Source of the DNA: Hydrangea macrophylla
Lineage: Eukaryota > Streptophyta > Magnoliopsida > Cornales > Hydrangeaceae
NCBI GenBank assembly: GCA_033977485.1
Contig: CM066998.1
Coordinates: 60,540,274-60,604,273 of the forward strand
DNA length: 64,000 bases
Direction: 5' to 3'
Position 1 is the first letter of the stretch; each line of letters begins with the position of its first letter. The notes beneath the pieces were generated by a model, which was not told the origin of the DNA, did no database searches, and saw nothing but the letters and a program-made list of their open reading frames with translations. Shown in pieces: positions 10,188 through 22,337 of the stretch. The position numbers and the translations under genes were made by a program.

Positions 10188-10352
10188 GGGAAATGCTAGG
10201 GACACAAAAGGGTCACAAAGAGATGCTCACAAAAGGATATGGCATCCCATGTGGCAGTAGGACCCACCACATTTACCTCAACCCATGGGATGCCACATCC
10301 TTTTGTGAGTATGTCTTTGTGACCCTTTTGTATCCCAAACATTGCCCATGCC
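10188..10352. mobile_element. Foldback MITE 1
   Basis: Two arms of about 60 bases form a near-perfect inverted repeat. The left arm GGGACACAAAAGGGTCACAA matches the reverse complement of the right arm ending GACCCTTTTGTATCCC, extending outward through GGGAAATGCTA and its counterpart. There is no coding capacity. The termini (AATGCTAGGGA-like) resemble those of the MITEs at 57644 and 60249. The superfamily (hAT- or Mutator-like) is uncertain because no clean target duplication is visible. Confidence 0.75.
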
Positions 10353-10427
10353 ATAAAGGTGCCCACACGTGACAACTTATAGATATTTAAGGGCAATCTA
10401 GTGTAGCTATGTTAGAAAGAGAGAGGG

Positions 10428-10652
10428 GCTATTCTATGATACGACCAGTCGTACTATACGATCAAACTTGGGAATAGCTTGTCATTCTAGAAACAATATT
10501 TTGTTATCTTGGGTACAAAATTTTGTTGTCTAAGCAAAATCTCTGTAACAAATTTCGTTCGTGGGTTAACAAAATGTTCTTACTAGAATAACAATAGTTG
10601 TTCCAGAAAAAAAAACAAAATTTGGTCGTATGATACATCGTATCATAGAATT
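10428..10652. mobile_element. Foldback MITE 2
   Basis: The left end ATTCTATGATACGACCAG is inverted at the right end (reverse complement ATTCTATGATACGATG), with further matching TACGACCAAA-type sequence just inside. The ~220-base element is non-coding and is followed by a GA microsatellite. Confidence 0.65.
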
Positions 10653-12049
10653 ATCAGAGAGAGAGAGAGAGAGAGCGAGCCCGCTAGACTAATGGAGTCA
10701 ATAGCAAAAAAGGGAACTACTTGTTATAGATTCCGAGGACTAAGTCCACTCTCTCTCTTGTTTAGTAAAAAAAAAGTTTATCTCTCATATTATCTAGTTA
10801 TTCGATCTAATGATTTGGTATATATGGGTTCATTTGATTGTCTGATGGGCTGCATTGATTGATGAGTTGGGTGTCTTTATGTTTACATTGTTTTAGGCAA
10901 TTACGGCGGGAGTATTGTCGACGATATGTGCTCAGAATCTCTTTGGCTTGTAGAAACTTCAACTTAAACGCCATCTTTTCAAAGTGGTATGTATCTTTTC
11001 TATATATACGTGTTGTTAAGTTCCTAGTTGCTCTAAAAGTTTAAGCGGTAGGATAATGGGTCTAATATTGTATATCGACTTTATTAAATGTACACTTATA
11101 TTCATAGATTATATATTGGTATAAATATTGTATCACTTTTGGATAGCTTCATTTTGTTTGAAATTAATGTAGTATTTAGTCAATTGGCAAATATGGAATG
11201 ATAATTTTTGTTCATGTACATTTTCAGTCTTAATCCAAACGTACTAATTGGGGAGATTTAGACTGGAATGACAGACTGATCAACTTGACAAGCATTGAAT
11301 CCCATCTAATAGCATTCAACTTTGCCCGACCTTTCTAAAGTTTTGATTATTATCAGTTATACTATCTCAGTTTGGTTGACTTGACAAAGTAAATCAATAT
11401 TGATACATATCTTACAAAAAAAAAGTTACTTTCATACCATACAAAGCATAGAGTGTTTTGGGACATTGAAGTAGCTTGTCAGATATATGACATGTATTAT
11501 TGCGCATTGCCACTGTCTCTCGTTGCCCACTCTGTGACACAGTAGATCATTGTGCTAATTGGTCTTATCGCAACACAGACACACATACAAACACATGTAT
11601 ACATCTAAGTGGTATAGAAATATATAAACTTTTATATATTCTGTAGGAAAATCACAACCAAATCGATTTGCCTGCATGCATATGCATATTTAGTTACTTA
11701 TATTCACTGTCAATTATTCAATTGGAGCTTGTTGGATTCGCTTATTTTTGACAATTTGGGCATTGCTTTCATATATTACAGGACAAACTTTTCAAGGGGA
11801 ACAAGTATTTAAAAATAGTAGCCAAGAAGGTGAGCTATGCATCGTTATGCTCTGTTAAAAGTGTTCGGAGTTACATCCTACTTTCTATTATCTAGATGAA
11901 ATTGAAATAGGAGTGCTACCTCCTACTTGTTGGGAGTTTTTACATGCCTATGGGAGCTTATTAGTGCCATTTGATCAATCATGATGTCACAGACACAAAC
12001 ACCTACACCCACACCCACACCCATACATATTTGTGTATGCAGATATTTA
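10653..12049. other. Intergenic stretch without recognised gene
   Basis: AT-rich DNA with a GA tract (about 10656-10678) and a short ACACCC-type microsatellite near 12000-12025. No open frame shows a recognisable domain. Confidence 0.4.
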
Positions 12050-12304
12050 GTGAAAGGGCCTAAAAGGGTTGAGTAGTGGCTCAAATTTTAAAGTGTCGTC
12101 AGCTGATCGACGTTGCGAGCGAGCGAGATTATTGAGTGTAAAAGTGGCCAGATCTCTCGAGCGAGGTCGTGCGAACTAGTTTTTCTAAAAGAAAGTGTTT
12201 TCACTTCCTAAAAGGTTTTGGAAGACTTGGGCCTTTAAATGGAGACCGTAGATGACCTTTTTAGGACTATGAGACATAGAAGAGCCTTTTGTGAGAGATA
12301 CTCG

Positions 12305-12364
<60 letters not shown>

Positions 12365-12386
12365 TTTTAGTGTGTTAGGCTCTTGG
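12050..12386 (+). mobile_element. Old copia LTR remnant, left part
   Basis: This segment and 25901-26099 appear to be one LTR split by copia element 2: removing that element and one copy of its CTTGG target duplication joins them. The left part contains CGAGCGAGCGAG-type words (12116-12170), a TA microsatellite (about 12305-12326) and a GA tract to 12361, then the transcription-start-side phrase ending GGCTCTTGG. The left boundary is approximate. Confidence 0.5.
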
Positions 12387-12498
12387 AGTTGGGAATATGC
12401 CCTCAAACCAGTTAGTTAGACAATGAATATCATAATGCATTTATGTATGCTAGTTCATGAGATGGATATTAGAGTGAAAACCTTAAACATCATTGTAT

Positions 12499-12543
12499 GT
12501 GATTCATTTATGTCTGTGATTACACATATGAGATATGAATCAC
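12499..12543 (+). other. LTR hairpin A of copia 2
   Basis: GTGATTCAT (12499-12507) pairs with ATGAATCAC (12535-12543). It is the counterpart of 5659-5704, with two compensating pair changes. Confidence 0.6.
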
Positions 12544-12569
12544 AAATCCTTGTTGTTTCAAATAAGTCA

Positions 12570-12610
12570 CAGTGGATGATAAGCCTGGATAACTTATCAG
12601 GTATACACTG
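12570..12610 (+). other. LTR hairpin B of copia 2
   Basis: CAGTG/CACTG outer stem and GATAAG/CTTATC inner stem (12578-12583 with 12593-12598). It is the counterpart of 5731-5771, with one compensating pair change. Confidence 0.6.
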
Positions 12611-13404
12611 TAACATGATTAACATCTACGGGGTAGAATGATGAATCGCGTTCATAAGAGTCTTTGACTCTTGGTTAATATGCTAGTGCACACGGTGCAT
12701 TGACAGACCAGGGTTAAACCCATTGACACCTAAATGCTGTCACCGTTAATAGGAACTCAAACTTGTATAGGGATACATGTTTTTAATCCTGAGAGAATTA
12801 TGGACACAAGTTGTATGCTTGGTTACTTTGACTTACCAATCAGTGAGATCTTGCAAGATCAACACCTGGGTATTTTGGGTAATCAGGTATGCAATGTTGG
12901 GAACATATATTATCAAGATAGAATTTTACCCTCTTTTATAAGAGTAAGTATTCCCTCAAGAATGCCACTAAGAGTGATTACCGAGAGCTGGCTAGCCTTG
13001 TCAATAAAGTGTTTGTTGATATGTTTGGTAATCCAAGCGTAGTGAATGATACTCAAGGAATATAAGATGTATTTATCTATTGGCTCGACAGTATCTTAAA
13101 ACATAAATCCCGATGAAAAATACGAATACTGTCTGGTAGAGGGACATTCGTATCACATTATACAAGTCTAGTAATCGCTTATGTATGTGTGACTTTGTTC
13201 TTATGCACTGGAGTGCAATTATCATTTATAGTGGTATTAATGATAATTGATTAACTATTGATTCCTCAGTTAAAGAGTATTGACTAGATGTAATAACAAT
13301 TAATCAGAGCTAGTAATTAAGAACCTAGGTGTCCCACTCTTAGCTCAAAAGGATGTTTGGATATGAAGGAATAATGCAATGGGAAGTTTGGGAAAAAGTT
13401 GGAG

Positions 13405-13577
13405 CCAATCGATTGGTGTTCAGATCCAATCGATTGCACTTCCGGCAATTGATTGGAGAAGCAATCAATTGACCTTAAGGCAATCGATTGGTAAGGCAAT
13501 CGATTGCCACTTTTGGCAATCAATTGTTACTTTTGGCAATCGATTGGTACTTAACTCGGTTCAGAAGTTTATAAATA
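13405..13577 (+). promoter_or_regulatory. CAATCGATTG palindrome array and TATA box (copia 2 5' LTR)
   Basis: About eight copies of CAATCGATTG or close variants (CAATTGATTG, CAATCAATTG) lie between 13405 and 13545 and are followed by TATAAATA at 13570-13577. The arrangement matches copia 1 (array, about 25 bases, TATA) although the motif consensus differs. The 3' LTR has a decayed version at about 25193-25312 with its TATA near 25334. Confidence 0.7.
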
Positions 13578-14132
13578 CAAGAAATGCGGGCAGAATGGAA
13601 TATTGAAGTCCTTTTTCTCCCAGAAGTTCCAAATCTTTTTATAGGCTTCCCAAAACCTTCCTAAGCCTCCCAAGTTTGTTCTAGAGGGGTTTCTACCAAA
13701 CCCTAGCATCCAAGCACATCCAAGAGTCATAGGAGTGATGATCTTTAGCACTGAAAGATCAAGAACACATTAGGAGCGAAGATCACTAGTGCTGGACAAC
13801 ACTCACATAAAGTAGACCAGACTGCTCATTACTTATTGCAACTTGGCAATTTTTAGACACAATAAAGCTGATGTCGAAACACAGCTACTGTTAAAATTTG
13901 AGGTCAATCAGAGATCATTTAGTCCCTTTATCGAGCACATCTTTGCCGGATTAAAGTGATCGGGATTGAAGAGTTCTTGAATTGATTCCTCAAATTACAA
14001 AGGTATGTTAATATCTATGTCTTTGTATGTATATTGATTGCAAGTAATACAAATGAGAAGTAGATCCAGTTTGATTAATTTTAAATTGTATGCCTATTCC
14101 GCTACGCATTGAGATCCAATTTTCCCTTTAAT

Positions 14133-14145
14133 TGGTATCAGAGCC
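14133..14145 (+). other. Primer binding site of copia 2
   Basis: TGGTATCAGAGCC begins two bases after the 5' LTR. It is the standard plant copia site complementary to the 3' end of initiator methionine tRNA. Confidence 0.9.
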
Positions 14146-14375
14146 AACTCGTTTATACTACTTGCAATCAGATTACGAACTATGATGAATTGGATTAATC
14201 AAAGTTTAATCCTTTTTAGAAAATGATTCTTTGATTGTTAAGATCATCTCGTTTTGATCTTATTTTAATCTGATTAGTTTAGAACTAATTAGATCAATTA
14301 GAAAATGTTTTGGTGCATTTAAAATACATAATCTGGTTTCACAATCTGATATATAGATTAACTCTCTGGTACAGT

Positions 14376-14545
14376 CCAATCGATTGGTTCTGTATCCAAT
14401 CGATCGAATTGGCAATCGATTGTCATTCTAGCAATTGATTGGTCTGCCGATCGATTGCCTTCTATTGGCAATCGATTGGTGCGTACTGATTGTCGCAATC
14501 GATTGGTTTAGCATGCAATCGATTGGATTTTACCAGCAATCAATT
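14376..14545 (+). repeat. Leader palindrome array (copia 2)
   Basis: About eight copies of CAATCGATTGG-type palindromes, including the intermediate CAATCGATCGAATTGG near 14397. They repeat the motif of this element's own LTR, just as copia 1's leader repeats its LTR motif. Confidence 0.75.
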
Positions 14546-15017
14546 GGCTTTGGGCAGAATGTGTATTTTAGTTTTAAAATTATTTTTAAAATTTAATATT
14601 AGTATATTAAGTATTATGGAATATTTATAAATAAAATTATTTAAAAATGTTTGTTTTGAAATATTTTATTTTAAATATTTTGGATGTTTAGGTTTTAGAA
14701 AATCTAATCTTGTGCACCAATAGCGTTCTCTAAGAATCCTATATTGTCGGACAATATGTTTAGTTTCATCATGGAAAGCAATACATAAATTTAATTTATG
14801 TATGCTTGAGACTTCATAATTCTTAAATATACATATTTTATGATTGTTGAATGTTTATATATCAGAATATATTTTATGCGTAGATGTATAGGCATATATA
14901 TTGTGAATGTATGTAAACTAAATTCTTAAACAGGTGGCCTACTCTCTCATGGAAAAATTAGGTGTTTATTTAAAGCAGTTTAAATTCATTTAATTTGGTT
15001 TGTGGCATTGTAAAGGG

Positions 15018-15056
15018 CATTACAGTTTCATTCCTGTGCAAAGGAGAACTGTAATG
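15018..15056 (+). other. Conserved hairpin in copia 2 leader
   Basis: Outer stem CATTACAGTT (15018-15027) with AACTGTAATG (15047-15056); inner stem TCCT (15032-15035) with AGGA (15042-15045); six-base loop. It is the counterpart of 552-584 with a re-written but still paired outer stem. Confidence 0.7.
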
Positions 15057-16105
15057 GTTTCCCTAGCCATTTATGTAATTTACTTTTCCTACATCTCTTT
15101 TGTAAATCTCTTCGGAGGTATAGGATGATTGTAAATTAGATTAATTAGAGAAGCCTCAAGATGGAGCCATGAAGCTTGGAACCATGAAGATGGAGCCATG
15201 AAGCTTGAAGCCTTGAGATGGAACTATGAAGAGAATGCCATGAGATAGATGAGCTTGCTTTTATTCATGCATGATTATTTATTTAATTTTGCATGGATGT
15301 TTGCTTGTGCATGTTTATTTTATACATGTGTTATATATTCTTTGTGATTGCATGGGCAAAAACTATTAGATTAGTCAAAATTTGTTTTCTTTAATTGATA
15401 AATGGATAATTGGATTTTCTAAATTTATCATGGCTAAAGAAAATGGATATTTTAGACACATTAATAAATATTGGATATTTATGGGTAATGAATAAACAAT
15501 GGTTTTTTTATTTATCAAAATTAAAAATTCCTATTAGTTCACTATAAATATGAGAGATACTCTGTGTCACTCATTTATGAGTGATCATTCCATATGGATA
15601 GTATTTCTTATTGATTACTAGATATGAACTTCTTATAAAAATCTAGTGGGAGAGGGACTTATATTTATAACTCCTACGATCTTCCATAAATGGTTCATTA
15701 TAAGATGAAAAGAATATTCTGTGTCACCCAGTCATGGGTGATCATTCCATATGGAGGATAGACTATTCATTGGCTACTAGATATAAACTTCCTTTGGATA
15801 GAATCAATGAGACGTGATAGAGGGTGACCACTACACTGAGGCACTAATTGAGGTTTTGTCATTGGATTCTAGTTAATGGTGAACACTAGCTATGCTATGG
15901 GTAAGAGTTGCACGACATTCATGATGGGTTTCCCAATCAGGCTATGAGGTTATGATCACCACACGGAGACTTAATTTCATAGGCTTGACATCCTGAAGAC
16001 AATTAATGAGTTGGTTTTTAGGGAATTCCAATGTATCATATAAATTGTCATATATATGATTTTCATATTGTAATTCTGTTATATTATTTGTAATTCAGAT
16101 TCATT

Positions 16106-18996
16106 ATGTCTAGCCCACTTGCTGTAACCATGATCCAGAATGAGCGAATTGAAAATGACTATTTTGAATGCAAACTGGACCTGGATGAATTATTAACTGC
16201 TAATGGATGTAAATACGTTCTTACCATTCCCTGTCCACCTATTCCAAGCTGTGACACCCTAACAGATCTTGCGGATCACTATTGGCAGTGGATAAAAGTT
16301 GATGGTATGACTCGCTCTTTCATATTGGACTCTTTGTCTGATGTGTTGAAGTGAAAACATCAACCTTTTAGCACTGCACATACTATAATATTGAACCTCA
16401 AGGAGATGTTTGGGGAACTGAGCCGAACTGTAAGGCTTAGAGCCTTGGAGTTAGTCATGGACACCAGAATGTTGGAAGAAACTTCAATAAGAGAGCATGC
16501 TTTTTAAAATGATTATTTATTTCAAAGTACTAGAAGTTCTGGGTTCCGACATTAGTGGTGAGACTCAAGTTGACATAATCTTGCATTCATTGCCTTCATC
16601 ATTCACTCAATTTAAAAGGGTTTTTAAAATGATTAAAATAGTTTTTCCAACAAGTGAATTAATGAGCTCTCTTGAGGCAATGAAGGATATAGTCAAAGAT
16701 GAGTCAAGTGTTCAGAACATTAGAATGGTTTCATCTTTTGGAAAATCCTAAGGGCTCAAGTTTAGAGAAGAAGAAGCAAGGCTCAACGGTATGTGAGCAT
16801 ATCCCAACTATTGGGAAGAAGGCAAGACTTGGAAAGGGAAAGGCTGATGCTGTGTCAAAAGAAAAGTGTTTCCATTGTGGCGTAAGAGGTCAATGGAGAA
16901 GGAATTGTGTGGAATACTTGATTGCCAAAAATGAAGGTATGATCCAATCACTAGTTTTTGAAGTAAGTTGAAAAACTGATACTTCAACTACTTGGGGCAC
17001 TGATTCTAAATTTTCTAATTATATATGTAATTGTAGTAGGAGATTGGAAAAATAAGAATGTGCAGTGATTAGAAGTTCTTGATTGCTTTTGGGATTTGAT
17101 GCAAGAGTTGCTATTATATTAGTAGTTTTATATTGTAATAAAACTTATGGAGTTGTTTCGATGAATTTTAGTTTTGAATTAATGAATAATAATTTTTCTT
17201 TTGATTTTGGTACTGCAATTGTTATTTAAAGAAGTTGTTATTTTAATATGATCTAATAACTTATCAAGCAAGTATGGTGTATGTTTACTCTTGTTTCTTG
17301 TATATTATCTAACGTAGTATTTAAATAAATCATGGGTATTTTACCATCTAAAAGATAGAACCTTCAACTAATTCTATAAACCTTTGATTTTAGAGGTTAG
17401 ATCATATTAAATCTAAATAAGATAAATGGGGAGTGAAGGATTGGATCCTAAACTCTTTTGGTTGCTAAGACCACTGCCTATTTGTTAATCCTATTTAGAG
17501 GGTAATATGATCGGGTGACTTTTCTTTTAAAAAATTACACAACCGAAGGTTTATTAGAATTAGGGCATACTCACGTATGCATGCCAATAAAAATTGGAGT
17601 TACAAAGTAGTCTTGGCTACTCTAGATATTAATATATATATACTTATTGCACCTTCATCCTTAATTTTTGAAGAAGTTCAAAGATTTGGAATGAGGAGCC
17701 ATTGGTAAACGAATATCATTACCTAATTTGATTTGATCAAAATGGTAAGTATTTGTCTAATTCGTTTATTGTCTATCTGAGATAAGAATGAGATTATTTC
17801 TTGGTCGTCTGCACCTAGTGCGCCTCCACGGGATGGTGTAGCAAGTAGAAGGAACTATTTTCTTTTAGATATGACTGTGTCATGAGATGAGTTATTAGAG
17901 TTACTATTGTTCCTTGAATTTTCTCGATGGAATCACAATATTTTCAGAGAAAACAAAAGTTGGTTGGAAACCAAGTTTTGTAAAGGAAAGATAATATTAA
18001 GGAGTAAAGTTATTTATATTTCAAAGCAACCTAAAAATCATCTAGAACTAAAATCTACTACATGTTCATCTGTTCCTACATCGGTACTTCATTATTGTGG
18101 GAGAATTCTTAGCATCACTGAAATCCTCTTGTGCATTGAAGTTTTGTGATGAGGAAGCTCTGTTATGTGATTTGCATATGTCTAAAGACTTAGGCAATCA
18201 TCCAGACAAATGTTGGTCAAAATACTTTAGATTCGTCTAAAGTATGGATGTAGCTTAAGTGGATGAAAGGATCCTTGCACAAAAGAAGTGTGGTGGTGAT
18301 TATGGCTCCTCATATTGATGACATCTTTTATCATTATGAGATGTTAAAGGAGTGTTATCAATGGTTAAGGTTAAGTTTTTACAATATATTTGATATTTGT
18401 GATCTCGGTGAGGCAAGCCATAATCTTTGGATTATGCTCATTCAAGATCGGAAAGTTAAGATAATGAGATTATCTAAAACTTTTATATCGGAAAGTTACT
18501 GGCGAAATTAAATGTGGAATATTTCGAGAAAGGTTATTCACCTTTGAACATAACCTATTGCTTTTTCAAGATTTGTATCTTAGGACGCAAGATGAAAGAG
18601 GTCGCATGAAAGGTGTATCATAAGCCTAGGCTATTGATAAACCTTATATGTGATGTTAGGTATGGGATATTTGTTATACCATTCAGGTTGTTCACAAAAA
18701 TCAGTCCAAACGAAAGTTTAGTTCACTGAACTGTCATAAAGTATTGTCTAGGGTTTGAGAAAGAACTAGTAGATATATGCTAGGTGATGGTATATTTGGA
18801 CAATGTTCGAATTAGCTTTACTGGATACATGTCTGGTGACATCTTTTATCTAGAGATATAGTATAACATGAAGATGTTCTACTATGGATTGTTTCAGTCA
18901 ACGATCATCAAGGTCCTTTTACAAACCTTACGGGTTAAGGATTTTGAAAAGTCACTTAGATAATGTTGATATTAGTTTTAACACTATATGGTTATG
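16106..18996 (+). pseudogene. Decayed copia Gag-Pol (copia 2)
   Basis: This is the remnant of a Gag-Pol frame related to that of copia 1. The Gag start MSSPLAVTMIQ at 16106 matches the beginning of copia 1 Gag, and fragments continue in other frames at 16497-16751 and 16699-16971. The zinc knuckle CFHCGVRGQWRRNC (from 16867) has lost its zinc-binding histidine (Gln codon at 16891). The protease motif reads TDS followed by Lys instead of DSGA. Integrase-like (about 17510-17870) and RT/RNase H-like pieces (about 18300-18960, e.g. DLGEASHNL) are recognisable but full of stops and frame changes. The end aligns with the stop and polypurine tract of copia 1 (GAGTGCAAGTGGGAG). It cannot make a working polyprotein. 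Confidence 0.85.
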
Positions 18997-19256
18997 AGTG
19001 CAAGTGGGAGTTTGTTGGGAATATGCCCTCAAACCAGTTAGTTGGACAATGGACTATCATAATGCATTTATTTATGTTAGTTCATGAGATGGATATTAGA
19101 CTGAAATCCTTAAACATCATTGTATGTGATTCATTTGTGTATGGGATTACACATGTGAGATATGAATAACAAATCCTTGTTGTTTCAAATAAGTTATAGT
19201 GGATGATAAGTCTGGATAACTTATCAGGTATACACTGTAGCATGATTAATGTCTAT

Positions 19257-19700
19257 CACTACACCAAAAGGGCACATTTATAACGAAAATTTACTGTTAG
19301 TAAAATTATTACTAACGGACTATTACCGTTAGGAATAAAGTGTGACTAATATTTCTAACAGAATTACTAACGGTAAATGTCCGTTAGAAAAATAATTAAA
19401 CTAACAGTAATTTACCGTTGGTAATATGTTTCTTAATGGCTATTTTCCTTAGTTATTTATTTTTCCTAATGGAAATAGTCTGTTAGTATTTATTCTAACG
19501 GTTTATTTTCTAACACTTTTTGTATACAAAATACTAACAGATATATCTGTTAGTAGTTTCATTACTAACGGTTTGTAATATGGCAGTTTCCAACACTTTC
19601 GAGACAATTACTAACGGATATAAACCGTTAGTAATTTCTATTACTAACGGTTTATTTTCTAACACGTGTAAGAATACTAACGGAAATTATCCGTTAGTAA
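19257..19700. repeat. CACTA left subterminal repeat region
   Basis: More than ten copies of ACTAACGG / CCGTTAGT words in both orientations, often paired as back-to-back inverted repeats. The right-hand counterpart is at about 24275-24450. Confidence 0.8.
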
Positions 19701-20229
19701 TTATTTTAAATATGAAAACATAATTACCAAAATATGCTCCCCAATTTTATTTGCACCTAATTTCTATCACAGTCACATCACATTTACTATAAACATATAA
19801 CAAGCTCAAATCCAAACCATAATAAATACAAGCTCAATCTATATTAAATATAAGAAATATAATACAAAATAAGCATAATTATCCTTAAATACAAACTATT
19901 TCTACATCCAAACCATGTCTGAAGTTGATAGAGTAAATCCATCCAAAATTAAACTAAACCAACTGATAAATAAACCATGTTTGAAATTTAAAGTCATAGA
20001 AAATAAGACAAACATAGTCAACCAATCTTTAACCAACACTCGAGCCAAATCACAAATCCCCTTGAACAAAGTCTGCCAATGTATCTTGTCCCCCTTGAGG
20101 ATCCCACAAACGAGGATCGGGACTAAACACTTCCTCGATATAAACTTTCTTTTCTCAAAATACCAACTTGTTTGGAGTGGCAAACATTAGCTATAGCATT
20201 TGTCACAACATACTCCTTTGCCAATGTAT

Positions 20230-20863
20230 TTTCTTCAGCAAGTTATATATTTGTACGTCCTAAATTTTTGGGGCCACGACTTCTCCGCAAATGGGCGAGC
20301 CACAGATTGTGGAATATCAAGTTCAAATTCAACCTAGTAGTGGAATAGGATAGTAATGTTAAAAAAAATATTAAGTAAACCAACTAGTTAAACAAAGAGC
20401 CTACACACAAAAGTTTACCATTAAAGCATTCCAAACATCATTTTTGAAATTCTTTGGCACTTTTTGCCAATCATTGTAGCTAATTGGAATGTGACTTCTC
20501 ACAAAATCTCCCTTTGAGTACTCCATACCTTCGAGTATTCACCAAACATAGACCTGCCAAAAAATAAAAAAAATTATTCACAACAAGCTTTTACACAATT
20601 AACCAAAATTATAAATCGGAAGAAGGCAATGGCTGTCATGAGGTAGTTAATAGGATATGATCATATCATACCTAACCTCACCAGTAAAAGCACCCCCTTT
20701 CTGAATCCAGCAATTTTGTGTAGCAACATGGAAATTAGAGCGCATTATACTTTTAACCACAGGGAGAAACACAAATGGAGGGCTTACCACAACCTCTGCA
20801 AGAAAAACGTGTCCACTCTTTATAAAAAAACTTAGAGATCTACAAGCACCTAGTGAATGAAAT

Positions 20864-20938
<75 letters not shown>

Positions 20939-22133
20939 AGTGGTTTACATAAAGAAAGTAAAATAAATTATTCACAGCAAGTAAAAAATTATTCACAGCA
21001 AGTAAAAAATTATTCACAGCAAGCTCTTGCCAAGGTTTAAATTAGTTTAGTAAAAAATTATTCACAGTAAGATTTTCTATAAAGAGCATACATTTCCTTG
21101 ACCCTTGTTTATCACCGTAAAAGAAATCACCACCAGCTTATATGCTTAAAATTGTACAGTAACAAACTCATGAAAAGAGCATACTAATATAGTTTGAGCT
21201 TTTCTTATGCACTTGAAAAACTAATTTTAAATACAGAACATGACTACACTAAGGCAGCACTTGGATTAACCCCAACCCAAGTGCAACCTTATTTCCATTT
21301 GGTCAAGTTAGTTCAAGTCCAAGCTCCACAAATTTGATGCTACATGAACTTGAACTGGATCAATGTAAACTAAGCAGAAAAGTAAGTTAAAGATCACCTA
21401 ACGTGCAAGTCGAGATAGGATAAGGACTTGCAAATCCTGAGTTTGAGAACATTGGATGCACAAATATGCTCATGTACAACATTTTCATACAATTCAGGGT
21501 CCCAGACGTAAGTTTGTATTCAAATTATGTAATTGTAAATTGAGACCCTTGATTGTCCAATGAACAATGTTCTTGTTATTTGGATCAACTTCAATATTCA
21601 TAAGATTTCAACAATTCTTACGAAAGTTGCAATTTACAGAAACATTCTGTGAAGAGGTGTGATGGTCTCTGTGTGGTTTCTTAATTATTATTGAACTATC
21701 ATATTTGAAGATAAATCCAACTCTATTTTTTCAATTGCCTATAGACAGTCAATACATCTTCATTTTTAATTGCCTAGAGAGTCAATACAAAATCCAGTAA
21801 ACATAAGGGATACGATAAACGATTTCACAAGACTGATCCCTGGAAAACTTTCCTGGAACGGTTCTCCATGGTTTCGGTCTACTGTAGTAGAGTGAGATTT
21901 GTGGGGCCAAACTAGAATGCTTATTGCAAGCTCAAGTTCGAATTTCTCTAAATTAGACGAAAGAAACATAACAATTTCACACACACACACATATATACAT
22001 ATAGATATTTCTAAATAATATAGAAGGAATGTCTGACCAAATTCATTACAAACTTACCCACAACATCTTCTGAAGGCACTTCACCTTCATTCAAAGTGGC
22101 AACAATCTTCTTTACTTCCTCAGTTGTTCCATT
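20230..22133 (-). pseudogene. Broken multi-exon transposase-like gene inside CACTA
   Basis: Four minus-strand blocks look like exons bounded by AG acceptors and GT donors: 22133-22058 (TTEEVKKIVATLNEGEV), 20795-20672 ([15 protein letters not shown]), 20553-20419 (GEYSKVWST, then SYNDWQKVPKNFKNDVWNAL) and 20333 downward (DIPQSVARPFAEKSWPQKF). The DW..VP...K..VW pattern followed by a K.WP.KFR.YK-like segment resembles the Transposase_24 (Ptta/En/Spm) family carried by plant CACTA elements; this is from memory of the family, not a search. A one-base frameshift lies within the third exon, and a stop occurs soon after the fourth begins. A further open block lies at about 20063-20240. The exon order is consistent with a 5' end near 24 kb, where a GA-rich leader-like stretch lies. 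Confidence 0.5.
20869..20936. repeat. (AG)n microsatellite
   Basis: About 34 uninterrupted AG units inside the CACTA element. Other GA runs occur at about 22229-22266, and a TA run at about 22310-22326. Confidence 0.95.
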
Positions 22134-22227
22134 CTGCAAGCATATCAGAGTGCGCCTATGGTTGAGGTGGTCTGTGTCGGAAGTGGTGGTTCCTGCACAC
22201 AAAAAATGAATGGGCTACCCTTTAACC

Positions 22228-22272
<45 letters not shown>

Positions 22273-22306
22273 TTAATATGTGTAAAGAATGGGCTACCCC
22301 TTAGCT

Positions 22307-22337
<31 letters not shown>

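Larger units (their letters stand above)
12387..14130 (+). repeat. 5' LTR of copia 2
   Basis: 1744 bp, starting AGTTGGGAATATGCCCTC and ending TTTTCCCTTTA just before the primer binding site. It matches the 3' LTR (19013-19256 plus 24454-25895) along its length; the 3' copy lacks about 40 bases near the position matching 12665-12705. It holds the palindrome array (13405-13545) and a TATA box (13570). Confidence 0.88.
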
